Source: Endothia cerciana (lineage: Eukaryota > Ascomycota > Sordariomycetes > Diaporthales > Cryphonectriaceae). Taken from it: a stretch of DNA of 64,000 nt. Of this stretch, positions 43,349 through 54,509 are shown piece by piece. Position numbers and translations under genes: made by a program. The notes beneath the pieces are model-generated. The model ran no database searches. It was given only the letters and a program-made list of their open reading frames with translations, and was not told where the DNA came from. Position 1 is the stretch's first letter. Every line of letters begins with the position of its first letter. The stretch lies in contig JALRMH010000010.1 of the NCBI GenBank assembly GCA_026119935.1, positions 62,001 through 126,000 on the forward strand, given 5' to 3'.

Positions 43349-44377
43349 GGCGAATGAATGAGTTGGCTGGCTGTCTTCCGGGTAATCGCCAGCCTGGTTG
43401 TCGCTTGAGGACAAGGAGGCGTATTCGGTTCGAGTCGGTATGGGTGGACAGAGGAGACCTTTCCAACGTGTCCGCGGAGGACTACAACAGGATCGAGCCA
43501 CTCAGGACACAGGAGACTGATAACGCCTGGGGCTCGAGCTCCTTGAGCGGTTGGAAGCGAGGCAGTAACAGCAAGCAACAGACAAAAAGTTCAGGTGCAA
43601 CGGGAGAAGGGAAAGGGCGCCACTATGTAAATAAAGATGCTGTCAGATGCTGTCAGATGCGACCGGGTCCTGCAGGATCTTAGCATCCAGATGATACGAG
43701 GGCCCGAGAGACAGGAGAGGGAGGGAAGGGGACCGATAGGGAGAAAAATGCTGTCCTTTGTACCAAGGAGACATGGTTCATTCGTCAATATTGTTGTCCC
43801 CTGAGCCCAGAACGTTATGGTCGTTTTCATCCCAGAAACTCCCATTTAGTCTCCCCTGTCCTAAAGCGGCATCCTCTGCGCGACAGCCTACGTACTCGAG
43901 CGAAGAAGCCCGTCGAAAGGGTGGAGTATATGTTGGCCCTAGACGGCGTAGGGGGTGGGTCTAGCTTCTCCCGGATCTGCATCGCTCCGGGCCAATCTTG
44001 TGCAGGCCCCGGAAAGATCTCCCCGGGGATTGTGCACAACAAACAAACCGTGCAGACGCTCCCGGCGGGCCGGACGGACTTGGCGTCGAGAAGGTCATCA
44101 CCGAAATCCGGCAGCAGCCTCCTGGCTGAAAATGGTGCAAGTCAGCACGTTCGGTGTGCAGTTACGTCGACAAAGGGACTGGGCGACGCCCGCCGACATT
44201 GTCCACGGGCCCCGCGGGATACTTCGGGCAAGAGGGCGCCCAACTGGACGCACGACCTCCTCGGCGCCCCTTTTGAAGTCGGGATGGGGAACATCACTGC
44301 TGGCCGGACGGTCGGTCAGATGCGACGCTGAGATACGGAAGACTCGAGGCCTCGCGGCCGGTAGGTATGGTTGCTGC
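43349..44377. other. Intergenic, nothing recognised
   Basis: 1.0 kb between the RTA1 start and the 3' end of the dehydrogenase gene. It should contain the RTA1 promoter and the dehydrogenase terminator. Long plus-strand frames are antisense or chance. Confidence 0.5.
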
Positions 44378-45703
44378 TCATTCCTTCCCGCCGAGATACC
44401 TATAGACCACGCTGAAATCCCGTCCCCTGCACGCCTCATCCTTCTCGGCGGCCTCGTACAGCCCCCTCGCGCTCTCCGCGAGCTCCAGCCTCGCGCCCGC
44501 CTCCTGCGCCGCGAACATGGCGAGCCTGAGGTCCTTCCGCATGAGCGAGATGCCGAACCCGCCCGCGTAGTCCCTGCTGGCCGGCGCCTTCTCCACGACG
44601 CCCCTCACCGGGTTGTTCACCTCGCTCGGCCAGCACCGCCCCGTGCTCACGTTGATCACGCCGGCGAGCACCTTTGGGTCCAGGTTCCACCGCATGCCCA
44701 GGTTCATGGCCTCGGCGGTCGCGATGTTGTTGATCGCGAGGAGGTAGTTGTTCGCCAGCTTGGCGGACAGGCCCGTCCCCTGCTTCCCGCAGTGGAAGAC
44801 GGCCTTGCCCATGCGCAGGAGTATGGGCTCGACCCGGGGCACGACCTCGGCGGGCGCGCCAAGCATAAACGTGAGGGTGCCGGCTGCCGCGCCCACGATC
44901 CCGCCCGACATGGGCGCGTCTACAAAATGAGCTGCCCCCCCCGGGAAGGCCTTCGTAACCGACGCGGCCACCTGCTGCGAGGAGGAGGGATCGATCGTGG
45001 AGCAGTCTATGAGGATGCGCGGACCGCCCCGGGGGCTGAAGTCAGCCTCGAGGATGGAGGCATAGGCCGACTTGACATGGCTTGGCTCTGGGAGGGCGGT
45101 GATCACGACGTCCTGTGAATGTGGCCGCAGGTCAGCCAGGACTGCCGGAGAAACAGGCGGACAAACGGGGAGAGGTAGTCTGGTGGGCGGGCTTCAGAGG
45201 ATTGGCTTTGTATGTATTGATAATCATGGGAGGGCCAGCAAGCTGAACCCCAACTTAGATCATAGATAGGAAAAATTGTGCTCATCATGTAATAGTTCCC
45301 CAGCGAGGAGAGGCGGGAAGGACAGCAAGAAAGCCTTACGTACAGCATCCTTGGAGGCGTCTGCAGCGCTGGGAGCCAGGGCGACAGATGCCCCTCCGGC
45401 GTGGGAGGCCTCCATCTCCGCAGCCAGCTTCTGCGCGGCATCTCGCTTGATGTCGAACAGACTGACGCTGTCTTTCGGGGAGAGTTTTGCCTGGAGGTTC
45501 TTGGCCATCTGAAAGCCCTGCGGTTGCCACAACATCAGCATCTGTCGTCTCATCGTCTCAATCGTGTGTCCCAGGAGGGGGTTGCTGCTCACCATCTGGC
45601 CCAGGCCGATGAAGGCATAGTTATCTAACCGTGGTGGCGTGGACGAGAAGCAACGCTGCTGCAGGCCCAGCTGCCTCCTCCATGATGTGGATATCGGCCG
45701 CAT
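44378..45703 (-). CDS. 3-hydroxyisobutyrate dehydrogenase, mitochondrial
   Basis: Oxidises 3-hydroxyisobutyrate to methylmalonate semialdehyde in valine breakdown, using NAD+, in the mitochondrial matrix. Three exons, 45703-45593, 45517-45344 and 45112-44378, are joined over introns of 75 and 231 bp (acceptors CGCAG and TCACAG) to give 339 residues, the family norm. The N-terminus is a mitochondrial presequence (RRQLGLQQRCFSSTPP). The NAD-binding GLGQMG is at residues 33-38 and spans the first splice. DAPMSGGIVGAAAGTLTFM is the substrate-binding signature. GKQGTGLSAKLANNYLLAIN holds the catalytic Lys (KLANN). The C-terminal half has GFGISLMRKDLRLAM, conserved in the family. The 231-bp second intron is long, but no exon is missing, since SKDA/DVVITALPEP joins as in relatives. 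Confidence 0.95.
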
Positions 45704-46940
45704 CGCGTCTGCCTGTTAGCTACACGAGAGGAACACTTGTCTCCTCGAGGGGTCGTTGGGAAGCATTTCGCGGGGGATTTTTTTTTTTTTTTTTGGAGAA
45801 CAAAGCCCAGTTCCCGAGGTCGATCGCCAGTGGTCGCCTACTCACGCACATGGCACGAGGTCGAGCAGCGAGGGGTAGCTCAGAAAGCCGCGCATTGCCG
45901 CGCATTGGGGGAATTGTGGAGGGGGCGTCCTGACCAAGCCATACGGCGCCGGCCTGCCTGATACCAGAGGCGCCAGCTTACCTGGTCTTACCTCATGGAT
46001 CCTATACGGTCTGCTCAATAGAATGCTGCCTCTGGTCTGTTGATTGAGACTGTCGACCAGAGGAGACATGGGCACAAAAGGTCATGAGTCCTCCGCGAAG
46101 TTGCGAATTGGGCAGGGAGGAAAGACAGGAGAAGATTTTAGCGGGAAATCCAGCATCTGAACTTTTTTTGGTGCGGCGGGGAGGAACCTAAGGGCCAAGA
46201 GACGGAAACAGGGCATAGGTCGTACAGACCGTTGTTACCCCAGCCTCAATTTCGGGGTGGGCGGTCAACAGCGGCAGAAGGACACCCTGCTGTAGCAGGC
46301 CCTTGCAGGCTCATCCTCACTGCCGCTCTACACCTTGCGCCGAGTGATACGCTGGCATCTCAGGACACATTCATGTATATGTTCAATAAGTCCATAGAAT
46401 ATGAAACCGAAGCTTTGGTCCTCAGCTGCCCATGGACCCCGGGCAGTATGTCCAATCCTCTGTACCCCCCCTTGATCCTGGGTAAGGAAACAGAGCTTAA
46501 CATAGACAAAGAACTGTCGGTCAGGGCACAAGGCCAGGCCAGTCCCGATCCGAACACGCGGTCAGGAGATACGAGAGCCAGGCGAACAGGTGGAAGAGCT
46601 GATACAAGACCTAACAATAGTTGTAATTACAGTGAATCGGACCGTGCTTCCTTGGCCTTACCTCAGCTCACGCCCATACATAATCGGGGAAGAACGAATC
46701 GACGACGAAGCGAGAGTGAGGTGTGATCGTGATGCTACATCATGTGCGCCCGTCCAGAAGAACAGGATGCCGAGGTGTTGCCGCGGAGCAGACAATCACC
46801 TTCCCGCTGGGACGGGCATGGCCCATCCAAAATTCCAATCCAAGCCAACAGCACGGGCGCCATCCTGTCCGGTGACTTCTTCGCCTTTGTTCTCCAGCGG
46901 CCCATACAAGCCCCCGTCCTCACCATCCAACCGGATTCCC
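45704..46940. promoter_or_regulatory. Promoter region of the dehydrogenase gene and 3' flank of the Bqt4-like gene
   Basis: 1.2 kb without a supported gene. A T16 run at about 45779-45794 lies some 80 bp upstream of the dehydrogenase ATG (as A16 on the sense strand), a likely nucleosome-poor promoter element. Confidence 0.45.
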
Positions 46941-48372
46941 TCATAAGAAGTTCGCCGCGTACGGTACCAAGATACTACTCTGCTGTCAGCAATGATAGCC
47001 CCAAGTAACAAGTTGCAATTGAACCAACTCACCCAGCTGCTCCAGCTGCAAGCGTCAGGGAGATGCCCCACAGGGCGCGCCTCCTGACCTTCTGCTTGCG
47101 CACTTCAATTTGGGTCTTGACCCGCTTCGCACGCGGCTGTACGGCACCGCTGCTCTCACCGTCCTCCGTGCCACCCTCAACCTCGTTGTCGGCCTCGAAC
47201 TCCTCGGCCTTGCGCTTGCCCTTGGCCGCCTTGGACTTCGGCTGGGCCGAGGATGCCTCAGCCTCAGCCTCGGCGGCTGCAGCGTTGACCATGTTCCTGG
47301 CCTCCTCGATCATCTGCCTTGCGTCGTCCGGACTGGGTATCCCCGCCGTGAAGGGCACGTCCAATTCGAATTTGGTGTGCTTAACCGCGGTGCCATCCTC
47401 GTCGGTCTTGATGTCTTGTCGAAGGTTCACCTTGACCTTCGGCTCCTCCTCCACAGGCTCGAGTGTCGACAGCGGTACCCTCTCGGTCGCCTCGATCTTG
47501 ACGTCCTCCGCCTTGAGGGGCTCGCCTGGCACCAGGACTGGGATGTCGCCATTGGTCAGCGAGGGCTTGCGGCTGCCGCTAGGGGTCTCGCTCGCGTCGA
47601 CCTGAGAGGCTGTTATCCTGGTGGAACGCTTGCGCGGGCTCGCGGTGCCACGTCGGGCCGCGGCGCTCTTGGAGGGGCTGGCAGATCTCCGGCTGCGGGT
47701 GCTTCGCGTGGGCGTGGGCGGGATCAGTGTAGTCGGGGAGGCACCACGGAAGATGAACTTGGGCGGGGCATTGATCTTTTTCGGGGGGCTGTTCTCGGAC
47801 GTGGAGTTCGAAGGCTGGATCTCGGCAGGGTCCAGGAGAGCCTGGATCCAGGGCTTGATGCCATACTCGTCGGCCAGGTGTAGCGCAGACTCGGGCGGGA
47901 TCCAGACGTTGCCAGCGGTCTCCTCCGGGCTGGTATCTGACAGCGACTTGATGAAGCGCCGTTCCGCCTCCTCGTCCTCGGCCATGGCATAGGGGAAGGT
48001 CGCCTTGAACATGCCCGTCGCGGAGACGAAGCCGTCGTAGCTGCGGCGCATGAGGAAGTAGCTGTTGGGGCTCGACTTGAAGATGCCGGAGACGATGCCC
48101 TTGGGGAGGGGCGCGCGAAGGTGCGCGTAGTCGAAGATGCCGAGAGTGGTCGGATCAACCTCTGCGCCGGGAACGGTCGCGACCATCCTAGCGGTCAGCT
48201 GTGTCTGGCCGAGGCGGCGCTTGGAGGCGAGCTCATGACCTGGAGGAGGGTGGGGTTAGCCTCTCTGGGGGCCTGACGGCCTCGCCAACAGCTGGATCTT
48301 ACAGTCTGGTGCTGGCCCGGTGATAAGTGGGTTGCGCCTCTCTGGCAGGTTTCTGTCTCGTGATGGCGCCAT
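46941..48372 (-). CDS. Bqt4-like APSES/KilA-N protein with a C-terminal membrane anchor
   Basis: Fission-yeast Bqt4 is an inner-nuclear-membrane protein that tethers telomeres; filamentous fungi have a related APSES-fold protein. Three exons, 48372-48303, 48239-47033 and 46974-46941, are joined over introns of 63 and 58 bp and give 436 residues. The APSES/KilA-N domain covers about residues 50-150 (FDYAHLRAPLPKGIVSGIFK, YFLMRRSYDGFVSATGMFKA, VWIPPESALHLADEYGIKPW). The middle is disordered, with a basic Ser/Arg block (TRSRRSASPSKSAAARRG) like an A/T-hook or NLS. Before the end come KSKAAKGKRKAEEF and RAKRVKTQIEVRKQKVRRR, then the hydrophobic tail LWGISLTLAAGAAG. The last 34-nt exon (branch GCTGAC, acceptor TAG) completes the span with ILVPYAANFL. 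Missing it would give a false stop at 47029. Confidence 0.88.
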
Positions 48373-50416
48373 GGTCGCGAAGAGCTGGCGCGTCGGCGTG
48401 CGGGCTGCGGCAGGTATGTTGTTTGCGGGGGTTGAAGAGCGCAGATCCGTGCTGTTGGTGCTGCTCAAGCTGAGCTGTCGTGGCGGTGGCCGGTCCCCAG
48501 GCAGCTTCGACGGCCTGGAAGCGGCTGTTGATTCTCGACAGGCCACGATGCGACAACGGAAACGCCGAGGCGGGAGGGCTCAAGTCAACACCTAGCGGAG
48601 GAGGCAGGTCAGGACATGCGCGCCAGACAGCTCTGGCCCTGGATCGGTCAGCCGGTAGTGCTTGGGCGACCTGCCTTTGGCGGTCGACTCGAAGACGCGA
48701 AATCTACCTCAGATGGCTTTGTCGGCAAGGTCGGCCGGTAGAGCTAGGGTGAAGCTTCGGGGGGATCTTGCGCGGCAGTGGTCTGCGCCCTGCCTTTTGG
48801 GTGGAGCGCCAGAGGTCAGACCGGGGGACCGATGAAAAGGGGGTCGACGGTGGGTGAAGCGCCGCTGTGTATTCCTTGGGCGAGACAACAGTGAGAGCAT
48901 GAACTATTAACGAGTCGTAGGATTCTCTCTTCTTCATGCCTTGCGCGCCCGGCAACCGTATACTCTGCTCAGATGTCGGCAATTGACGATGTAATAGAGA
49001 GGATTGTAAGTGTCGATACAAGAGCTAATAACGGACGGGGGGGGGGGGGAGAGACGAGAAGGGGTCCTCGCGCTCGCGGAGAAGGAGATCGAGCCTCTTC
49101 CTGGGGAAAGGTAGGGTAGGGGTTGGAGGCGAGATATGTTCAGATATGATAGACCCCAGCTATAGTGACCCTGTTCATACAAATTGGGGTAGTCACTATC
49201 AGACCTCATCAGATTGCCGGACCCAGTTTTGCCAGGCGCAGGTGACCGACCCTTGGGCGGCACTGCAAGCTCGGACCACTCCTGCTCGCCCCTCTCCTCC
49301 CGCCCGCTGCTCGCTGTCAACGTGGACGTGATGCTTGAGGTCCGAGCATCGCGATATCATGAGAAGGCTGTACCATCCGCTCTGAAGAAGGAGGATCCGT
49401 ACTCTCGTCGAAGCACTATATTACACTGCAGGCTCAACCTCTGAAGCATGGCAATAATAACCAGGCACACAGGATCGAGCCGCGGTCTTGGGGCCACTAT
49501 TCACGGGCAGGCCAGGAACGCCCCGTACTGCGGGCGTCCTGGCCCGGTACCCAGCAGTCAGGCATGCTACATAGTACATAGTCGGTAAGGCTGCAAGCCG
49601 ACGCGGATGTTGGCCCTTTCCGCGCACGAATCGGTGCAGCAGCAGGGACACTCGAGGGACTCGACTCGTCCTGGTCGTCACCACCTTCTCTGTGGTCTCG
49701 TCGACCTGGCTGGCGACAGCTGCATTCGCGACCCCTAGCACAGGACACGATGCTCGCTGTTGTTATATCAGAGGCTCTCGGGCTTCTTCAAGGGCCCCCG
49801 ATTTGCGATACGAAAGATGCTACCATGGTACTATAGTATGCACAATGCTCCGTATACCGGCTTCCGGTTAGGCGGGTAAGTATGGCTACAGTACATAGAC
49901 AGGTGAGCTAAACCCCTATAGGTTCCACTGCTCAGTAAAAGGCCTCGCCTGCTTTGACTGCCTTGAATTCGGGGACCAGAGGACCTCGTACAGCACAGGT
50001 ACCCCTCCAGTAAGCCTGTTACTACCAACTTCGTCCTCCTCATTGGCAACAGGATCCCGTCCCTGTGGTGGAGCGACAGGACCAGACCAAGGTCCCCTGT
50101 GTCAGCAACACAGAGCCGCGGACCGGCTGTTCCAGGACAGCATGGCCCTGCCCAATCATGCGCGCCTCCCAGCCGAGTTGTCGACAGCATGGACCCCACC
50201 ATCGACTGGACCGCCCCACGGCCCATGCTTCTGGCCAACAGCTGCCCCTCATCGGGCTGGGAGAATAAATGTGTTGACATCGCCAGCGGCCTCCTCTGTG
50301 GACCACTGCATATCGCTCACCGTATCGACGCCCTGAGTGCGGATCACCACCTTCACAGCACACTCCAGCCACTCACAACAACACCGTCTTGACCCTCGAG
50401 GACGAAGCTCGCCAGC
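48373..50416. promoter_or_regulatory. 2.0 kb divergent intergenic region (Bqt4-like gene / Rho-GDI)
   Basis: Two divergent start codons flank this stretch, so both promoters and any leader introns lie here. A G11 run occurs near 49040. No additional gene is supported; frames are short and dissimilar to known proteins. Confidence 0.5.
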
Positions 50417-52102
50417 ATGGCCTCTCACCACGATGACGATACCATGCCCGAGGAGACTCAGGGCTACAAGCTGTCTCAGCCCAAGCAGAGCCTAGCTGAG
50501 TACCAGCAGATGGGTATGTCTCCGTCTCTCAAACCCTTTCTCAAATCTCCTTTGTCAGCATACGGAGACTTCACACGGTTGCTCCTCTTCCGGAACGGGG
50601 TCGGCCTCACCAGCAGTGTGGGCAAGTGCTTCATGTCTGCAGATCCCATAGTCTCTCCCGGTCTCTTCCAACGGGTCACGCCTACATATTCTAATATTCT
50701 TCCTGGCTGCTCATCTGGGGGATGTGAATATGGTTGGCGGGTGCCCTCCTTCCGGAGCCTCCTCAGTGAACGATCAGTATTATGGTCACGCTCTCTTGGG
50801 CCGACCCGGCATGCCCTACGGGAGTGACGGGTACTGTCCTCAGGAGAAGCGGTGTGGTATATAAGCATGCTACCATCGGGATAGCTGGGTTTTCTTCCTG
50901 GGTGGTTCCTCCCATGTCGTACCCAACAGCCTCTCCTCGACATACGCCTATGGGATAGTCAACATGTCTCTCTTCCGCTGAGGTATTCGTCACCGACATC
51001 CTTCCATCGGCATGACCGTTACTCTTCCGTGGTATGATAGCCTACTATCTATGGGTACCCCCCCGATGGGAGAATCGATAGCCTCGTGTGGAGTGACCAG
51101 CTTCCTCCTGGGGATACTGGGCCTAGGAGAAGCACCCCACTACAGGTTCGCGTCCCAACGTTGGCAGCCAACAATCCCTCCCGGGCTCCAGGCTCTGGCA
51201 CTCACCCAGGCTTCGGCTGGCTGTGGACAATTGTCGACTACGTGATTCTCTATGGGACAATCGCCATTCACAGACGACCTCCTACGCCAACTGGCCGGGC
51301 CCACCTTGGGGTGTCGTCGCATGGGATGACACCCCGTTCCCCGGTTCCTCTCCGGGCCCAATCATCCCCTCATGGAGCGCGTCCAGGTCGTGCAGGTACG
51401 CACCGTTACTGACATGCCCGCCGGGGACTCCCCACCAGACCAGGGCGATGAGTCACTCCAGCGCTACAAGGAATCCCTCGGTCTTACCGGCGGCAACGAC
51501 CTCAGCGACCCGAGCGACCCGCGGGTCTGCATCATCCACTCCCTCACCATGGACTCGCCCGGCCGCCCGCCCATCACCATCGACCTCGGTGCCCCGGGCT
51601 CCGAGGCCACCCTGAAGGACAAGCCGTTCAAGATCAAGGAGGGCGCCAAGTTCACCATGTCCGCCACGTTCAAGGTCCAGCACGAGGTCCTCAGCGGCCT
51701 GCACTACGTGCAGATCGTCAAGCGCAAGAGCATCAAGGTGTCCAAGGACAGTGAAATGATCGTAAGCCCCCCCCCCCCCACCACCAAAAAATATTTATAC
51801 TGCTTATTCCGAACAACCTCCTAATATAACATGCCAGGGCTCATATGCCCCCAACACCGACAAGACGCCCCTCTACACCAAGAAGTGTATGTCTCAGCAC
51901 GCCCCCCCCCCCCCCCCAATCTCCCATTCAGGAGACGCCCATCGTGGGATGCTAACGCCGCCTCGCAGTCAACGAGGAGGAGGCCCCCTCCGGGATGCTC
52001 GCCCGCGGCCACTACAACGCCGTCTCGTCGTTCGTCGATGACGACAAGAAGGAGCACCTGAAGTTCGAGTGGTCGTTTGACATTGCCAAGGACTGGGAGT
52101 AG
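50417..52102 (+). CDS. RDI1: Rho GDP-dissociation inhibitor
   Basis: Binds prenylated Rho/Cdc42/Rac GTPases in the cytosol and extracts them from membranes. Four exons: 50417-50513, 51439-51761, 51838-51886 and 51969-52102, for 200 residues. Introns are 925, 76 and 82 bp. The first ends with branch ACTGAC and acceptor CACCAG, and the join (EYQQM/DQGDESLQRYKESLGL) restores the N-terminal regulatory arm. The immunoglobulin-like fold follows: RVCIIHSLTMDSPGRPPITI, FKIKEGAKFTMSATFKVQHE, SGLHYVQIVKRKSIKVSKD, GSYAPNTDKTPLYTKKF across exon 3, PSGMLARGHYNAVSSFVDDD and the terminal FEWSFDIAKDWE, all hallmarks of the family. Introns 2 and 3 each contain a C13-C16 run. A frame open from 51372 would give an alternative N-terminus (MERVQVVQVRTVTDMPAGDS) if transcription started inside intron 1. 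Confidence 0.95.
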
Positions 52103-53368
52103 AGCACCTGGTCCACCTTGTGTCTGTGTTTTCTGGGGTGGGGGGAGGACCCCGCCTCATCTGGCGTCTGCCGCGCTGTGAGAAAAGTCTAGAGGACGTC
52201 TGAAAAGTAGGAAAAGGGCAAGTCTCATAATTTGATGTTCATCCAGCCCCTCATGCTCCATCATCTCGGTGTGGTCCCTAGCCGGTTCCCCAGACCGTGC
52301 GGGAGCCCTAGACCTTGTGGCCGGCTCGGCAGCCGGTGATATGTTCCAAGCTGAAAGGAAGGCTTTCAACCGACCCCAGTTTCGACGGTATATTCGGGGG
52401 CTTATACCATGGAAAATTCTATCGAAGCCTCTCGAAAGGTTGCTGCTTATCGGCATAGGTCGCCCCCGCGGCAGGATACCTTGGGACGGAGTATTTCTAG
52501 GCACATTGTTCCACGCGAGATCAGCCCGCGGCAGCTATTCCGCAACAAGCCGTTGGACCGGCGGCTCTGCTACAGGGCGTCCTGGCATCATTTCCCTCTT
52601 GGTACTCTACCGTCCGCACCTGGGTGTAGGGTTCCTCGCTGAGAAGATGACCAGAAAATCTCTCCATGAGGGACCTCCGGCTATGCTACCACCCGGACGT
52701 AAGCCCTTTGCACCTCAAGGCTTTCGATCAGATCAGGGGCCATCCACGGGGCCGCCGACAACAGTTGGCACGCCTGCTTGTCCTAGGTCGGTTTTGGCAA
52801 GCACACATACAGCACAACGGCATGCCCAGCCTCAGTGCCCGCCACCTCACCAATGGCTTTCGACTTCGCCATCTTCTGCGGGCTGAGGTCAGGATCGACT
52901 GGTCTTCCTTGATGTGGGCTGCAGCTGCGGCGTCCGTTGCTATTGTTCTGGGTGGAAGATTACCTCAACAGTTGCCGCGGGGGACGAGGGAGGAGATAGG
53001 GAGTCTCGATGCGAGTAATGGGCCAGGTGGTGGTTTAAAGGGTCCTTCGTGGAAAGGATTTCCGGTCGTTGTCTCAGCGCTCGGAAAGAAGTATGTGGTG
53101 GGGATTTCATAGAATTTCTTTCGTACTGCCTCGTGATCGTGACTCAACCAGGTCTGGGACCGAAAATCGGTGCTGTGACCTGTGCATGTACGTGGCTGCC
53201 AGTCCTGTCTCTACAGCGACTCGTACATGCAGCTACGTCTTACCTACTCCCTCCCCGTTCTGAGAGACCCGCTGTACAATGTCTGCAGAGACTGATATAC
53301 GCGCGAGACATAAAAGGAGCATCCAGTTCCTGAAGCCCATACTCTGACCGGGATCGAACCACTGCCCC
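52103..53368. other. Convergent intergenic region, nothing recognised
   Basis: 1.3 kb between the stops of two convergent genes, long for tail-to-tail spacing. A 205-codon plus frame (52269-52886) shows no protein-like features. A GGTTCGATCC-like segment (minus strand, about 53350-53360) recalls a tRNA T-loop, but no cloverleaf can be drawn. Confidence 0.45.
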
Positions 53369-54509
53369 CTATAGGAAATAATCCGGCAGGGCGCCCCCGT
53401 CGGGCCCCTTCTCGGCGCCCTGCTGCTGCAGATCCTTATGGAGGTCATTCTCGGGCGCGGCAGCAAAGACATTGAAGAATTTCTCGCCAGTGTCGCTGAC
53501 CTCCAGCACGCTCGCCATGTTGCCGCACCGGTAGCAGTAGTTGGGCGCGCTCCATACCGTGCTCAGACGGTCGTCGTACAGCACCTGAAAACCCTCCTGG
53601 CACAGCTGGTGCGCGCGCAGGATGTGATTCATCGAGTTGACCTCGAGGAACTTGCGTACCACCTGCGCTCCAAAAGTGTATCCTGCACCTCGGGGGCTGA
53701 GCGAGAACTCGTCGCGCTCCGGGTCCGGGTCTGACCAGACCAGGTCGGCCATGGGCCCTTCATGGGGGATCTCGCGGAAGCGGTCGATAATTTTGATCTG
53801 GTCGATAGAGTGGATGGAGGGAGAAAGGCCTATCCAGCGGTGTTCATGTCAGCGCTGACCTCCATGCCCGACACGGTGGTGGGGTTTTTTTTGGTGTTTT
53901 TTTGGTGGGGGAGGGGGGGGGGGGCAGTGACTGACCTCCATGCACGCAGAATATTTGGTCATTTATTACAACGCTGAGCGTCAGGAAGTCGAACATGTCG
54001 GTGAAGTAGTGCCACACATTCGCGTTGCCGTATTTGCGCGAGCACTCTGTGTAGAAGCCGTAGGACTGGGTGACGCCGCGCGACTCGTGGTTGCCGCGGA
54101 TCAGATGCACTCGGTTGGGGTATCTCAATTTCAAACAGACAAGAAGGGAAATGGTTTCGACGCTGAACATGCCGCGATCTACATAATCGCCTGTCGTTTG
54201 TCGCACGGGTTGTAAGCATGCATCGTCATCAGATGAGCGTGGAGGGGGGTTAGGCGCACCCAGGAAAAGGTAGTTGGTATCGGGACACCAGCCTCCTATC
54301 TTGAATATCTCGATCAGGTCGAAGAACTGCCCGTGTATGTCGCCGACGACCGTGACCGGCGCGCGCACGTGGACGACGTTGCTCTCGCGCATGAGCAGCT
54401 CCTTTGTCTTGGCACATATCGCCTCGATGACCGACTCGGCAAGGAGTTCCTTCTTGTAGAGGCGCGATATGCACTCGTCCAGGTCGACCGAAGCTGGCAG
54501 GCCCGGCAT
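53369..54509 (-). CDS. PPG1: PP2A-like serine/threonine protein phosphatase PPG1
   Basis: Catalytic subunit of the PPP family; Ppg1 acts in glycogen metabolism and, in yeast, in the Far/STRIPAK-type complex. Three exons, 54509-54260, 54190-53936 and 53829-53369, with introns of 69 and 106 bp, give 321 residues. PPP motifs: GDIHGQ at 56-61, GDYVDRG at 84-90 (rebuilt across splice 1), GNHE at 116-119, and HGG followed by LSPSIHSIDQIKIIDRFREI across splice 2. Ppg1-type features distinguish it from PP2A, PP4 and PP6: DECISRLYKKELL at the start, TQSYGFYTECSRKYG, and SPRGAGYTFGAQVV in the region before the recognition helix. The C-terminus PDYFL is the methylated PP2A-type tail. Intron 2 contains a C12 run on the sense strand near its donor (GTCAGT). 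Confidence 0.94.

Noticed and set aside
43955..45118. 387-codon plus-strand open frame
   Set aside because: Antisense to the 3-hydroxyisobutyrate dehydrogenase exon; low-complexity Arg/Gly/His product.
47110..47883. 257-codon plus-strand open frame
   Set aside because: Antisense to the Bqt4-like gene and low complexity.
52269..52886. 205-codon plus-strand frame between Rho-GDI and PPG1
   Set aside because: No motif, biased composition and no conserved features; position in a convergent 3' region.
53345..53375. tRNA-like T-loop (GGTTCGATCC on minus)
   Set aside because: The flanking bases do not pair into a 5-bp T-stem, and no anticodon or D arm at proper spacing could be found.
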